NCBI GenBank assembly: GCA_017989775.1
Contig: JAGNPF010000006.1
Coordinates: forward strand, 1 to 14,273
Reading direction: 5' to 3'
DNA from: Flavobacterium sp.
GTDB lineage: Bacteria > Bacteroidota > Bacteroidia > Flavobacteriales > Flavobacteriaceae
DNA length: 14,273 nt
The notes under the pieces were generated by a model. It saw only the letters and a list, made by a program, of their open reading frames with translations, did not search any database and was not told where the DNA came from. The stretch's first letter is position 1, and every line of letters starts with the position of its first letter. A program made the translations under genes and the position numbers. Shown here piece after piece: positions 7,853 through 14,273 of the stretch.

Positions 7853-8253
7853 TATAAAAAGGTTTTCATTTTTTTACTAAAATTTGATATTTCAAAAAAA
7901 TAAACCTGCCTTATTTTATGCACTATTTTGTCTGCGGTTTCTTCATTGTAAGTATGAACACTTTCATTTCGACTATCTATCATATCCATCCAAACTTGTC
8001 CTTCTTCAACCAAGCCCTTGTTAAAAGCTTCTCTCGTCGCGCTTCTTGAACCTATAATGTTTTGAATTCCTTCGAAAGTCAAAAAATCCTTCATCACATT
8101 CCAAGCCAATTCATGTGTATATTCAAAACATTGAATCAGGCCTTGCTCTTCTAATTCATTAAGCTCTTCTTTTTCAATAAATTTTGCAAGCTGCTTTAAG
8201 GCTTTCTCAAAATTAGCAAATCTTTGTTTCCAGCGTACATCTTGATTTTCCAT
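7852..8253 (-). CDS. HEPN-family protein, HI0074-type nucleotidyltransferase substrate-binding protein / HepT-like toxin
   Basis: A small helical protein of 133 residues from the HI0074 group of the HEPN superfamily. The opening WKQRFANFEKALKQL and the segment FEYTHELAWNVMKDF are typical of the group. Residues 95-102, RNESVHTY, form a full Rx4HxY motif (Arg95, His100, Tyr102). In HepT-type toxins the Arg and His form the RNase site and the Tyr is the residue that MntA adenylylates, so a toxin that the next gene can modify is a fair inference, though HI0074-type members were first described only as substrate-binding partners. I chose the ATG at 8253-8251. The longer reading would begin with TTG at 8262, directly abutting the stop of the nuclease-like gene. 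The gap to that gene is then 9 bp, and the stop overlaps the MNT start by one base. Confidence 0.85.
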   Translation of the reverse strand: MENQDVRWKQRFANFEKALKQLAKFIEKEELNELEEQGLIQCFEYTHELAWNVMKDFLTFEGIQNIIGSRSATREAFNKGLVEEGQVWMDMIDSRNESVHTYNEETADKIVHKIRQVYFFEISNFSKKMKTFL

Positions 8254-8262
8254 AGTTCTCAA

Positions 8263-9360
8263 TTACGAAATTAATTTTATCAAATCTTCCTTGCTCGGAA
8301 GGATTGTTTTGTATTTACTGGCAAAAATCTGCTCGTTGTTTTCCGGTAAAGTATATTCCACCACTAAATCGCTCTTGTTTTGGCAAAGTACAATTCCGAT
8401 GGTTTTGTTTTCGTCTTCTAAACGTTTTTCCCTGTCATAATAATTGACATACATCTGCATTTGACCTAAATCTTGGTGTTTCAACTCCCCTATTTTTAAG
8501 TCAATTAGAACAAAACTTTTTAAAACTCTATTGTAAAAAACCAAATCAATTCTAAAATGTTTATCGTCAAAAGTAATTCTTTGTTGACGCGCCACAAAAG
8601 TAAAACCGTGACCCAATTCCAATAAAAAATGCTCCAGTTTATTGATAATCTCTTCCTCTAATTGACTTTCCGAATACTGATGCAATTCAGGCAATCCCAA
8701 AAATTCTAAAATGTAAGGGTCTTTTATAATGTCTTTGGGTTGCTCAATAATTTGACCTTGTTCCGAAAGCTTCAAAACCCCTTCCTTGTCTCTACTCAAA
8801 GCCAATCTTGTATAAAGCGCTGAATCGTATTGACGTTTTAATTCTCGAACGCTCCAATTGTACTTTTCGGATTCTATTTCGTAAAAACGTCTTTCTTTTT
8901 CATCGTCAATTCGCATTAAGAAAACATAATGTGTCCAAGTTAATTTGAAAAACGAAATCAGTGATTTCGAAATTGATTCCTCAGAAAACGAAATCACTGA
9001 CTGCGTTTTTTGAGATTCGAATTCCTCAGTTAGTGACTGAGATTTTTGAATTTGTAAAATCCGAGTCAGTGACTCGGAAATTGAGTAAGCTAAATAAAAC
9101 TTCCTCATATTTCCCAAATTATCTATCGAAAACCCTTTCCCAAACTCCTTCGTCAATTGTTGAGAAAGCCCTTTTAAAAGCTGTTTTCCATACTCGGCTC
9201 GGTCTTTTCCGTTTTGTTCTTCTTCAACGATGATTCTTCCAATTTCAAAATAAGTAACTGTCATTGTTGAGTTTACGGTACGCAAAACCTGTTGTCGGGC
9301 ATTTTGCAATAACTCGACGACTTGCTGAAAAATCTCTTTATTTTGAAGCGGGTTCGACAC
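8263..9360 (-). CDS. DUF1016/YhcG-family PDDEXK nuclease-domain protein
   Basis: 365 residues. The N-terminal half (about 1-180) is a DUF1016 helical domain with TYFEIGRIIVEEEQ, AEYGKQLL, FSIDNLGNMRKFY, LTWTHYVFLM and NWSVRELKRQYDSALYTRL. The C-terminal half (about 200-365) is a PD-(D/E)XK-like nuclease fold: RIDLVFYN with Asp272, then VLIDLK with Asp287 and Lys289 (DxK rather than ExK), and GQMQMYVNYYD. DNA cleavage is inferred; the family is often found near restriction-modification and other defence genes, and its role is unproven. Between the two conserved N-terminal blocks, residues 95-142 hold four imperfect 12-residue repeats (each starting SES, SQS, TQS or SKS followed by L or V) encoded by 36-bp palindromic units. 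The gene begins 21 bp after parE and is markedly AT-rich (13 G+C in bases 8521-8580). Confidence 0.88.
   Translation of the reverse strand: MSNPLQNKEIFQQVVELLQNARQQVLRTVNSTMTVTYFEIGRIIVEEEQNGKDRAEYGKQLLKGLSQQLTKEFGKGFSIDNLGNMRKFYLAYSISESLTRILQIQKSQSLTEEFESQKTQSVISFSEESISKSLISFFKLTWTHYVFLMRIDDEKERRFYEIESEKYNWSVRELKRQYDSALYTRLALSRDKEGVLKLSEQGQIIEQPKDIIKDPYILEFLGLPELHQYSESQLEEEIINKLEHFLLELGHGFTFVARQQRITFDDKHFRIDLVFYNRVLKSFVLIDLKIGELKHQDLGQMQMYVNYYDREKRLEDENKTIGIVLCQNKSDLVVEYTLPENNEQIFASKYKTILPSKEDLIKLIS
8953..9077. repeat. Four palindromic units at exact 36-bp spacing inside the DUF1016 gene
   Basis: Centres fall at 8961, 8997, 9033 and 9069. Units one and four are perfect 17-bp odd palindromes (8953-8969, arms CGAAATCA/TGATTTCG; 9061-9077, arms CCGAGTCA/TGACTCGG). 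Unit three (9025-9041) pairs CTCAGT with ACTGAG across a 5-bp centre. Unit two (around 8989-9005) keeps the TCA-C-TGA core but its flanks have diverged. All keep the core TCAGTGA or a close variant in the same codon phase, encoding S-x-S-(L/V) on the minus strand. The 36-bp period equals 12 codons, so copy changes would keep the reading frame. Confidence 0.75.
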
Positions 9361-9381
9361 TATTTTTTTGGCTTTTAAATC

Positions 9382-11244
9382 CTAAGCTTCCTCCAATTCA
9401 TCAATTTCCACCTTCAAATTATTGATGATGAATTCTTGTCGGTCGGGCGTATTTTTCCCCATATAGAAAGACAACAATTGCTCTACCGAAGTATGCCTAT
9501 CCATCATGACCGGGTCAAGACGAATGGTTTCTCCAATGAAATTCTTGAATTCGTCCGGAGAGATTTCTCCCAATCCCTTGAATCGGGTGATTTCTGGTTT
9601 GGGTTTCAATTTTTCGATGGCGTCTTTTCGCTCTTCTTCGGAATAGCAATAAATGGTTTCTTTCTTGTTTCGAACCCTGAACAATGGCGTTTGCAAAATA
9701 TACAAATGTCCTTCCTTGATTAATTCAGGAAAGAATTGAAGGAAAAACGTAATCAACAATAAACGAATGTGCATTCCATCGACATCAGCATCGGTGGCAA
9801 TCACGATGTTGTTGTAACGCAGGTTTTCCATATCGTCTTCGATGTCCAAAGCCGCCTGCAAGAGATTGAATTCTTCGTTTTCATAAACGATTTTCTTGCT
9901 CATTCCGTAGGAATTCAAGGGTTTTCCACGCAAACTGAAAACGGCTTGGGTATTTACATCACGCGATTTTGTGATAGAACCCGAAGCCGAATCTCCCTCG
10001 GTGATGAAAAGCGTGCTTTCCAGGTTTCTTGGGTTTTTGGTATCGGTCAAATGCGCACGACAATCCCTTAATTTCTTGTTGTGCAAATTGGCTTTTTTGG
10101 CTCGGTCTTTGGCCAATTTTCGAATGCCCGACAATTCCTTGCGTTCTCTTTCGGCCTGCAAAATCTTGCGCAACAAGGCATCGGCAGTTTCGGGATTTTT
10201 GTGCAAATAACTGTCTAATTTATTTTTCACAAAATCATTGACAAAAGTACGAACCGACGGCATTCCCGGTTCTGAACCAATTTCGGTTGAACCCAATTTG
10301 GTTTTGGTCTGAGATTCGAAAACCGGTTCCATTACCTTGATGCTGATTGCGGTAACGATGGATTTTCGAACATCCGAAGCCTCAAAAGGTTTGTTGTAAT
10401 ATTCCCGAATCGTTTTCACGATGGCTTCGCGATAAGCGGCCAAATGCGTTCCTCCCTGAGTCGTGTTCTGACCGTTTACAAAGGAATGATATTCTTCGGA
10501 ATATTGGGTTTTGCTGTGTGTCAAGGCAATTTCGATGTCGCCTTCTTTCAAATGAATGATTGGATATTCAATGTCTTCGACACTGATGGTTTCTTCCAAC
10601 AAATCTTTCAATCCGTTTTCGGAAAAATATTTTTCGCCGTTGAATATGATGGTCAAACCATTGTTCAAATAACAATAGTTTTTGAGCATTCGGATGACAT
10701 ATTCGTGACGGAATTTGTAATTTTTGAAAATCGTTTCGTCTGGGACAAAAGTAACCTTGGTTCCTTTTCGCTTGGTGGTATCGATGATTTCTTCGTCGAG
10801 AACCAAATTTCCAGCCGAGAATTCTGCGGCTTTTTGTTTGTCGTCACGAACGGATTCCACACGGAAATAATTGGACAAAGCATTCACCGCCTTGGTTCCC
10901 ACCCCGTTCAGACCCACGGATTTCTTGAAGGCGAGCGAATCGTATTTTCCTCCGGTATTCATTTTCGAAACCACGTCGATGACTTTCCCCAAGGGAATTC
11001 CACGACCGTAATCGCGAACCGAAACCGTTTTGTCCTTGATGGTTACCTCGATGGTTTTTCCGGCTCCCATAACGAACTCGTCGATACAGTTGTCCAAGAC
11101 TTCTTTGAGAAGAATGTAAATACCGTCATCGGACGATGAGCCGTCTCCCAGTTTCCCGATGTACATTCCGGGACGCATTCTGATGTGTTCTTTCCAGTCG
11201 AGTGAACGAATATTATCTTCGTTGTATTGGGTTTGATCTGACAT
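9382..11244 (-). CDS. parE: DNA topoisomerase IV subunit B
   Basis: The ATPase subunit of topoisomerase IV, partner of ParC. The GHKL ATPase domain shows [10 protein letters not shown] (Glu48 and Asn52), DYGRGIP (78-84), GGKYDS and [14 protein letters not shown] (111-124), then the transducer segment [19 protein letters not shown] (257-274). The TOPRIM domain has [12 protein letters not shown] (catalytic Glu416) and [15 protein letters not shown] with DADVDG at 485-490. It ends with the [12 protein letters not shown] region typical of type IIA B subunits. The 620 residues match the short Bacteroidota ParE and lack the long insert of proteobacterial GyrB. The stop is TAG. It is the first gene of a leftward unit parE, DUF1016, HEPN, MNT, parC, with candidate promoter boxes just upstream. 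Confidence 0.95.
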   Translation of the reverse strand: MSDQTQYNEDNIRSLDWKEHIRMRPGMYIGKLGDGSSSDDGIYILLKEVLDNCIDEFVMGAGKTIEVTIKDKTVSVRDYGRGIPLGKVIDVVSKMNTGGKYDSLAFKKSVGLNGVGTKAVNALSNYFRVESVRDDKQKAAEFSAGNLVLDEEIIDTTKRKGTKVTFVPDETIFKNYKFRHEYVIRMLKNYCYLNNGLTIIFNGEKYFSENGLKDLLEETISVEDIEYPIIHLKEGDIEIALTHSKTQYSEEYHSFVNGQNTTQGGTHLAAYREAIVKTIREYYNKPFEASDVRKSIVTAISIKVMEPVFESQTKTKLGSTEIGSEPGMPSVRTFVNDFVKNKLDSYLHKNPETADALLRKILQAERERKELSGIRKLAKDRAKKANLHNKKLRDCRAHLTDTKNPRNLESTLFITEGDSASGSITKSRDVNTQAVFSLRGKPLNSYGMSKKIVYENEEFNLLQAALDIEDDMENLRYNNIVIATDADVDGMHIRLLLITFFLQFFPELIKEGHLYILQTPLFRVRNKKETIYCYSEEERKDAIEKLKPKPEITRFKGLGEISPDEFKNFIGETIRLDPVMMDRHTSVEQLLSFYMGKNTPDRQEFIINNLKVEIDELEEA

Positions 11245-11283
11245 TTAAATTTGTGGATTTTGTGCTAATATAGTGTAATTTGA

Positions 11284-11333
11284 CAAAATTAAAAAATGCG
11301 AAATATCAAAATTATTAAAAATGATATTGACAA
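11284..11333 (-). promoter_or_regulatory. Candidate Bacteroidota promoter(s) for the parE operon
   Basis: On the minus strand two exact TAnnTTTG boxes occur (both TAATTTTG, at 11284-11291 and 11307-11314). The upstream one has a TTG 16 bp further back (11331-11333) and the other has one 15 bp back, slightly shorter than the usual Flavobacterium -33/-7 spacing. The nearer box would give a leader of roughly 30 nt before the parE ATG. The region is AT-rich, so chance matches are possible. Confidence 0.4.
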
Positions 11334-11373
11334 GAAATCGTGGTTTAAAAACTAAGCTTTTAGAGTTTTAAAT

Positions 11374-11895
11374 TTATAAGCTTTTAACAATTTCTCGCAA
11401 CTGTTTATTCAATTCTTCATTTGAAATCTTCCCCTTTTCAACATCAAAATTATCGTTAAAACTAGGCAAGGAGAACAGGGCTTTTATATCGGCATTGAAA
11501 CGAGGAAAATTGTTTTTGGCAATTTCCAAAACGCTCGCACCGCCTCTTGCTCCGGGTGAAGTTGCCATCAATAGCATTGGTTTTTCCTGAAAAATTTTTC
11601 CATTGATTCTCGAACTCCAATCCACCAGATTTTTGAATGCAGCCGAATAATTTCCGTTATTTTCAGCAAGCGAAACAACCAGAAAATCGGCAGTAGCTAT
11701 TTTGTCCAAAAACGCTTGCGCCAATGGATGTTGACCGATTTCTTTTTCGACATCCACGCTGAATAATGGCATTTGGAAATCATTTAAATCCAAGACTTCC
11801 ACATCCGTATTTTCGAAAAGTGAGGCGGCATAAGTGGCTAATTTTTTGTTGATGGAGTTTTTACTTGGACTACCTCCAAAGGCTATGATTTTCAT
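11374..11895 (-). CDS. NAD(P)H-dependent FMN reductase / flavodoxin-like oxidoreductase
   Basis: A single-domain flavoprotein of 173 residues with the FMN-reductase version of the flavodoxin fold. The phosphate-binding loop follows the first strand, KIIAFGGSPSKNSINKKLA (residues 2-20). The next landmarks are DVEVLDLNDFQMPLFS, the strand ADFLVVSLAENNGNYSAAFKNLVDW (69-93, the segment holding the flavin ring and dimer contact in this family) and MATSPGARGGASVLE (110-124). It probably reduces FMN or a quinone or azo-type substrate with NAD(P)H; the physiological substrate is unknown. No signal peptide. It lies 129 bp upstream of parE in the same direction and downstream of the ychF terminator, so it may be transcribed alone or read into parE. 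No convincing terminator was seen after it. Confidence 0.85.
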   Translation of the reverse strand: MKIIAFGGSPSKNSINKKLATYAASLFENTDVEVLDLNDFQMPLFSVDVEKEIGQHPLAQAFLDKIATADFLVVSLAENNGNYSAAFKNLVDWSSRINGKIFQEKPMLLMATSPGARGGASVLEIAKNNFPRFNADIKALFSLPSFNDNFDVEKGKISNEELNKQLREIVKSL

Positions 11896-11940
11896 ACTGT
11901 TTTTCTTTTTCTAAAAGTAATAAAATAATCGAAACATGTT

Positions 11941-11979
11941 TATAAAATAAAAAAACCTGCAAAATCACTCTTGCAGGTT
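11941..11979 (-). terminator. Rho-independent terminator of ychF
   Basis: Perfect 9-bp inverted repeat AACCTGCAA (11954-11962) and TTGCAGGTT (11971-11979) around an 8-nt loop. On the minus strand the hairpin is followed by a U-rich run (complement of the A-rich 11941-11955), just past the ychF stop at 12020. Confidence 0.85.
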
Positions 11980-12019
11980 CCTGTCTATTTTCTTTATTCT
12001 TTTCTCTATTTTCTAAAGA

Positions 12020-13114
12020 CTACACATTAAATCTAAAGTGCATCACGTCGCCGTCTTTCACGATATATTCTTTTCCTTCGACCTTGAATTTACCGGCTTC
12101 TTTGGCTTTGGCTTCCGAACCGTAATGAACGTAATCTTCATACGAAATCACTTCGGCACGGATGAATCCTTTCTCGAAATCAGTGTGGATAACTCCAGCA
12201 GCTTGTGGCGCAGTCGCCCCGATATTGATGGTCCAGGCACGAACTTCTTTCACGCCTGCGGTAAAATAAGTTTGTTGTTTCAACAATTTATAAGCGGCAC
12301 GAATCAAAACAGATGCACCCGGCTCGGTCAATCCCATGTCTTCCAAGAAAACTTGACGCTCTTCGTAGCTTTCCAATTCGGTGATATCGGCCTCGGCTCC
12401 AACCGAAAGGATGATTACTTCCGCTTCTTCTTCTTTCACCAATTCGCGAACTTGATCCACGTATTTATTTCCGTTTACGGCAGAACTTTCATCCACATTG
12501 CAAACATACAAAACCGGTTTTGTGGTAATCAATTGAAAAGCTTCCATCAACACTTCTTCGTCATTGTTTTGCGGAACAACCGTTCTGGCTGATTTGGCTT
12601 GCAAAAGTGCTTCGCGAATCCTGTCCAAAAGTGCTTTTTCCACTTGGGCTTCTTTATTGCCTGTTTTGGCGGCACGATTCACTTTTTCGAGACGTTTTTC
12701 CACTGTTTCCAAATCCTTCAATTGCAATTCGATATCGATGGTTTCTTTGTCGCGAACAGGATTCACGTTTCCGTCAACGTGGACGATATTGTCATTGTCG
12801 AAACAACGCAAAACGTGGATAATCGCATTACATTCCCTGATGTTTCCAAGAAACTGGTTTCCCAATCCTTCTCCCTTGCTCGCTCCTTTTACCAAACCGG
12901 CAATATCAACGATATCGACAGTTGCCATCTGGACGCGTTCCGGTTTCACCAATTCTTCCAATTTATTGATTCTTGGATCGGGCACGTTTACCACTCCTAT
13001 GTTGGGTTCTATGGTACAAAACGGAAAGTTGGCACTTTGCGCTTTGGCATTGGATAAACAATTGAACAATGTTGATTTTCCAACATTTGGCAATCCTACA
13101 ATTCCTGCTTTCAT
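12020..13114 (-). CDS. ychF: Redox-regulated ATPase YchF (OLA1/Obg-like)
   Basis: A universally conserved TRAFAC-class P-loop NTPase that prefers ATP to GTP and binds ribosomes; its role in translation and stress response is only partly understood. G1 is GLPNVGKST (7-15), G3 is DIAGLVKGASKGEGLGNQFLG (70-90), and the G4 position carries NVDES (206-210), i.e. NxxE in place of NKxD, which is the hallmark of the ATP-preferring YchF branch. The helical insertion lies around 120-190. The C-terminal TGS domain (about 280-364) contains REVRAWTINIGATAPQAAGVIHTDFEKGFIRAEVI and ends with DGDVMHFRFNV. The 364 residues are the normal length. It has its own terminator, and a candidate -7 box lies 27 bp upstream of the ATG, suggesting a single-gene unit. 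Confidence 0.97.
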   Translation of the reverse strand: MKAGIVGLPNVGKSTLFNCLSNAKAQSANFPFCTIEPNIGVVNVPDPRINKLEELVKPERVQMATVDIVDIAGLVKGASKGEGLGNQFLGNIRECNAIIHVLRCFDNDNIVHVDGNVNPVRDKETIDIELQLKDLETVEKRLEKVNRAAKTGNKEAQVEKALLDRIREALLQAKSARTVVPQNNDEEVLMEAFQLITTKPVLYVCNVDESSAVNGNKYVDQVRELVKEEEAEVIILSVGAEADITELESYEERQVFLEDMGLTEPGASVLIRAAYKLLKQQTYFTAGVKEVRAWTINIGATAPQAAGVIHTDFEKGFIRAEVISYEDYVHYGSEAKAKEAGKFKVEGKEYIVKDGDVMHFRFNV

Positions 13115-13140
13115 TATGTGATAATTTGTTTAAAAGTGTG

Positions 13141-13148
13141 CAAATATA
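13141..13148 (-). promoter_or_regulatory. Candidate -7 box for ychF
   Basis: The minus strand reads TATATTTG here, an exact TAnnTTTG match, 27 bp before the ychF ATG, implying a leader of about 20 nt. No good TTG or TTTG was found at the usual -33 distance, so support rests on the -7 box and its position. Confidence 0.4.
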
Positions 13149-13213
13149 AGATTTAATACATTCTTCGTCATTAAAATCAAGAGATTAATATGGCGCAAAT
13201 CTTTTTTACAAAA

Positions 13214-13241
13214 AAAATCCTGAACGTAAATTCAGGATTTT
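13214..13241 (-). terminator. Rho-independent terminator of the ferredoxin gene
   Basis: Perfect 11-bp inverted repeat AAAATCCTGAA (13214-13224) and TTCAGGATTTT (13231-13241) with the 6-nt loop CGTAAA. On the minus strand it is followed by a U-rich run from the A tract at 13208-13217. It lies 24 bp past the ferredoxin stop. Confidence 0.85.
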
Positions 13242-13264
13242 GTATAATTTTCTATAAATATCTC

Positions 13265-13615
13265 TTATTCGTTGTGCAAAAATGCTTTTCTGTTCAAAAG
13301 AGTTTCTTCGCTTTCCACGTGATTTTCATCAGGAACACAACAGTCAACCGGACAAACCGCGGCACATTGTGGCTCGTCGTGGAATCCTTTACATTCCGTA
13401 CATTTTCCAGGAACAATGTAATAAATATCGTCTGAGATTGGAGTTTGCGCTTCATCGGCATCCACTTCTTCTCCCGAAGGTAAAACTACTTTTCCTTTAA
13501 TTCTGGTTCCATCTTTGTATCTCCAGTCATCTGCTCCTTCATAGATTGCAGTATTTGGACATTCCGGCTCACATGCGCCACAATTGATACATTCGTCAGT
13601 TATAATAATTGCCAT
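13265..13615 (-). CDS. 2[4Fe-4S] dicluster ferredoxin, Allochromatium type
   Basis: A low-potential electron carrier, 116 residues. The first cluster motif is [12 protein letters not shown] (Cys9, 12, 15 and 19, the last ligating the other cluster). The second is [22 protein letters not shown] (Cys72, 75, 84, 88). The wide eight-residue gap between Cys75 and Cys84 and the C-terminal helical extension are features of the Allochromatium vinosum ferredoxin group, whose opening ITDECINC...CEPECPN this protein shares. Unlike that roughly 82-residue protein, it has about 30 extra residues between the cluster motifs (about 28-62, rich in acidic residues). It is divergent from a LuxC-family acyl-CoA reductase gene, an arrangement I recall from other flavobacteria, but a working partnership is only inferred. 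Confidence 0.93.
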   Translation of the reverse strand: MAIIITDECINCGACEPECPNTAIYEGADDWRYKDGTRIKGKVVLPSGEEVDADEAQTPISDDIYYIVPGKCTECKGFHDEPQCAAVCPVDCCVPDENHVESEETLLNRKAFLHNE

Positions 13616-13625
13616 ATTTTTTATA

Positions 13626-13653
13626 TTAGAAGTTAGAAGTTAGAAATCAGAAG
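13626..13653. repeat. Four-copy 7-bp tandem repeat (TTAGAAG)
   Basis: Two perfect TTAGAAG copies (13626-13639) are followed by TTAGAAA and TCAGAAG, each with one mismatch. It lies 10 bp upstream of the ferredoxin start, within what would be its 5' leader if the promoter at 13710-13740 is used. Confidence 0.75.
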
Positions 13654-13675
13654 TAATTCGCTTAACGTTTTCACT

Positions 13676-13707
13676 TTTGACTCGTAACAAATTAAAGCTT
13701 ATTTTTG
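13676..13707 (+). promoter_or_regulatory. Bacteroidota-type promoter for the acyl-CoA reductase gene
   Basis: TTTG at 13676-13679, a 20-bp spacer, then TATTTTTG at 13700-13707, matching the -33 TTTG and -7 TAnnTTTG pattern with normal spacing. The transcript would start near 13712, about 35 nt before the ATG at 13748. Confidence 0.6.
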
Positions 13708-13709
13708 CA

Positions 13710-13740
13710 CAAAACTACAATCAAAACTTTTCATATCCAA
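13710..13740 (-). promoter_or_regulatory. Candidate Bacteroidota-type promoter for the ferredoxin gene
   Basis: On the minus strand, TTG (complement of 13738-13740), a 20-bp spacer, then TAGTTTTG (complement of 13710-13717), an exact TAnnTTTG box. The leader to the ferredoxin ATG would be about 90 nt and would contain the 7-bp tandem repeat. The two promoters in this gap point at each other across about 2 bp. Confidence 0.5.
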
Positions 13741-13747
13741 GTTACTT

Positions 13748-14273
13748 ATGTTAGAAAACGACAAAAAAAGATGTTTTATTGAATTGGGAAAATTTTTAAG
13801 CCAGTTTTCAGAGAATAAAACCATCAAGAATCCATCTGTTTTGCACAACGATTTGTTCTTTGAAGATTTTAAAGATTTGATACAATTGTCGCAATCCCAC
13901 AACGGCTGGTACACGCCTGAAAATGTTTATTTTGCCATCCAATCATGGGCATCGGCATTGACCGAAAAAAATCTAGACAAATGGCTTTCGGCTTATGATT
14001 TCAAGGAAGCAAAACCCAAGAATATTGGCCTCATCCTGGCCGGAAATATTCCCTTGGTTGGTTTCCACGATTTTCTGTCCGTTTTGATTTCGGGAAACAA
14101 GGTTTTGATAAAAACATCCTCGAACGACCAGTTTTTGTTGCCTTTTTTGACCCAATATCTTATAGCCGTCGAACCGGAATTGGCCGACAACATCACTTTC
14201 GTGGAAGGAAAACTAGAAAATTTTGATGCCGTCATCGCCACGGGAAGCAACAAGACAGCGCGCTATTTTGAGT
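13748..14273 (+). CDS. Acyl-CoA reductase, LuxC family (N-terminal part; 3' end outside window)
   Basis: The frame opens with ATG at 13748 (MLENDKKRCFIELGKFLSQF) and is open for 175 codons to the window edge. LuxC-family proteins have an aldehyde-dehydrogenase-like fold and reduce activated fatty acyl groups to aldehydes with NADPH. Visible family features are IGLILAGNIPLVGFHDFLSVLISGNKVLIKTSSND (about residues 93-127; AGNIPLVG forms the nucleotide-binding entry) and FDAVIATGSNKTARYF near the edge. The catalytic Cys would lie beyond the window and cannot be checked. It diverges from the ferredoxin gene and has a good promoter 41 bp upstream. Non-luminous flavobacteria commonly carry this gene; its substrate there is not established. 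Confidence 0.88.
   Translation, partial: MLENDKKRCFIELGKFLSQFSENKTIKNPSVLHNDLFFEDFKDLIQLSQSHNGWYTPENVYFAIQSWASALTEKNLDKWLSAYDFKEAKPKNIGLILAGNIPLVGFHDFLSVLISGNKVLIKTSSNDQFLLPFLTQYLIAVEPELADNITFVEGKLENFDAVIATGSNKTARYFE

Noticed and set aside
7852..8262. TTG at 8262 as the start of the HEPN gene
   Set aside because: An ATG three codons later (8253) gives a normal family N-terminus (MENQDVRWKQRF), and the TTG directly abuts the upstream stop codon.
8953..9077. CRISPR-like array suggested by 36-bp periodicity
   Set aside because: The units are directly joined coding repeats with diverged sequence and no unique spacers between conserved repeats; they stay in frame within a conserved protein.
10444..11139. 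Long open frame on the plus strand opposite parE (231 codons)
   Set aside because: It lies wholly antisense to a strongly conserved ATPase domain, its translation is rich in F and V with no recognisable motif, and similar antisense frames lie opposite ychF and parC. It is a codon-usage shadow.
11353..11386. Direct repeat TAAGCTTTTA (11353-11362 and 11377-11386) at the end of the FMN reductase gene
   Set aside because: Ten AT-rich bases, one copy coding for the last residues of the protein; could be chance or an old small duplication, with nothing else to support an attachment site.
12038..13121. Several 150-185 codon open frames on the plus strand opposite ychF
   Set aside because: They overlap each other and ychF, have no motif, and mirror the codon bias of the real gene.

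Overview
The window looks like a chromosomal segment of a Bacteroidota bacterium, most probably a flavobacterium. Supporting this are the AT-leaning composition, the absence of Shine-Dalgarno leaders, several TAnnTTTG-type -7 boxes, signal peptides ending in CFAQ, and ParC, ParE and ferredoxin sequences that read as flavobacterial. All identifications come from reading motifs; no database search was run.

Layout. (1) Positions 2-4773, plus strand, hold a pectin-degradation operon whose 5' end lies outside the window: a PL10 pectate lyase, a CE8 pectin methylesterase that continues it in the -1 frame across an A9 tract, a secreted GH28 polygalacturonase, a secreted CE12-type pectin/rhamnogalacturonan acetylesterase, and then class I fructose-1,6-bisphosphatase with no visible terminator in between. 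Together these would de-esterify, cleave and trim pectin. FBPase would support the gluconeogenesis needed for growth on galacturonate. (2) A bidirectional terminator at 4798-4825 separates this from a leftward transcription unit. (3) Positions 4824-11244, minus strand, hold parE, then a DUF1016/PDDEXK nuclease-like gene, a HEPN-type gene, an MNT nucleotidyltransferase gene, then parC, all with gaps of 21 bp or less or overlapping. The three middle genes are clearly more AT-rich than the two topoisomerase IV genes. They look like a defence or toxin-antitoxin module lodged inside an essential operon. (4) Positions 11374-13615, minus strand, hold an NAD(P)H-dependent FMN reductase-like flavoprotein, the ATPase YchF and an Allochromatium-type 2[4Fe-4S] ferredoxin. 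YchF and the ferredoxin each have a clear hairpin terminator. (5) From 13748 to the right edge, plus strand, lies the start of a LuxC-family acyl-CoA reductase. It is divergent from the ferredoxin across a short region with two face-to-face promoters and a 7-bp tandem repeat.

The most interesting points are the PL10/CE8 frame switch at A9, the nuclease-HEPN-MNT cassette between parE and parC, and four 36-bp-spaced palindromic units inside the DUF1016 gene that encode a 12-residue repeat. No rRNA, tRNA, CRISPR array or insertion sequence was seen. No stretch over 300 bp lacks a gene.
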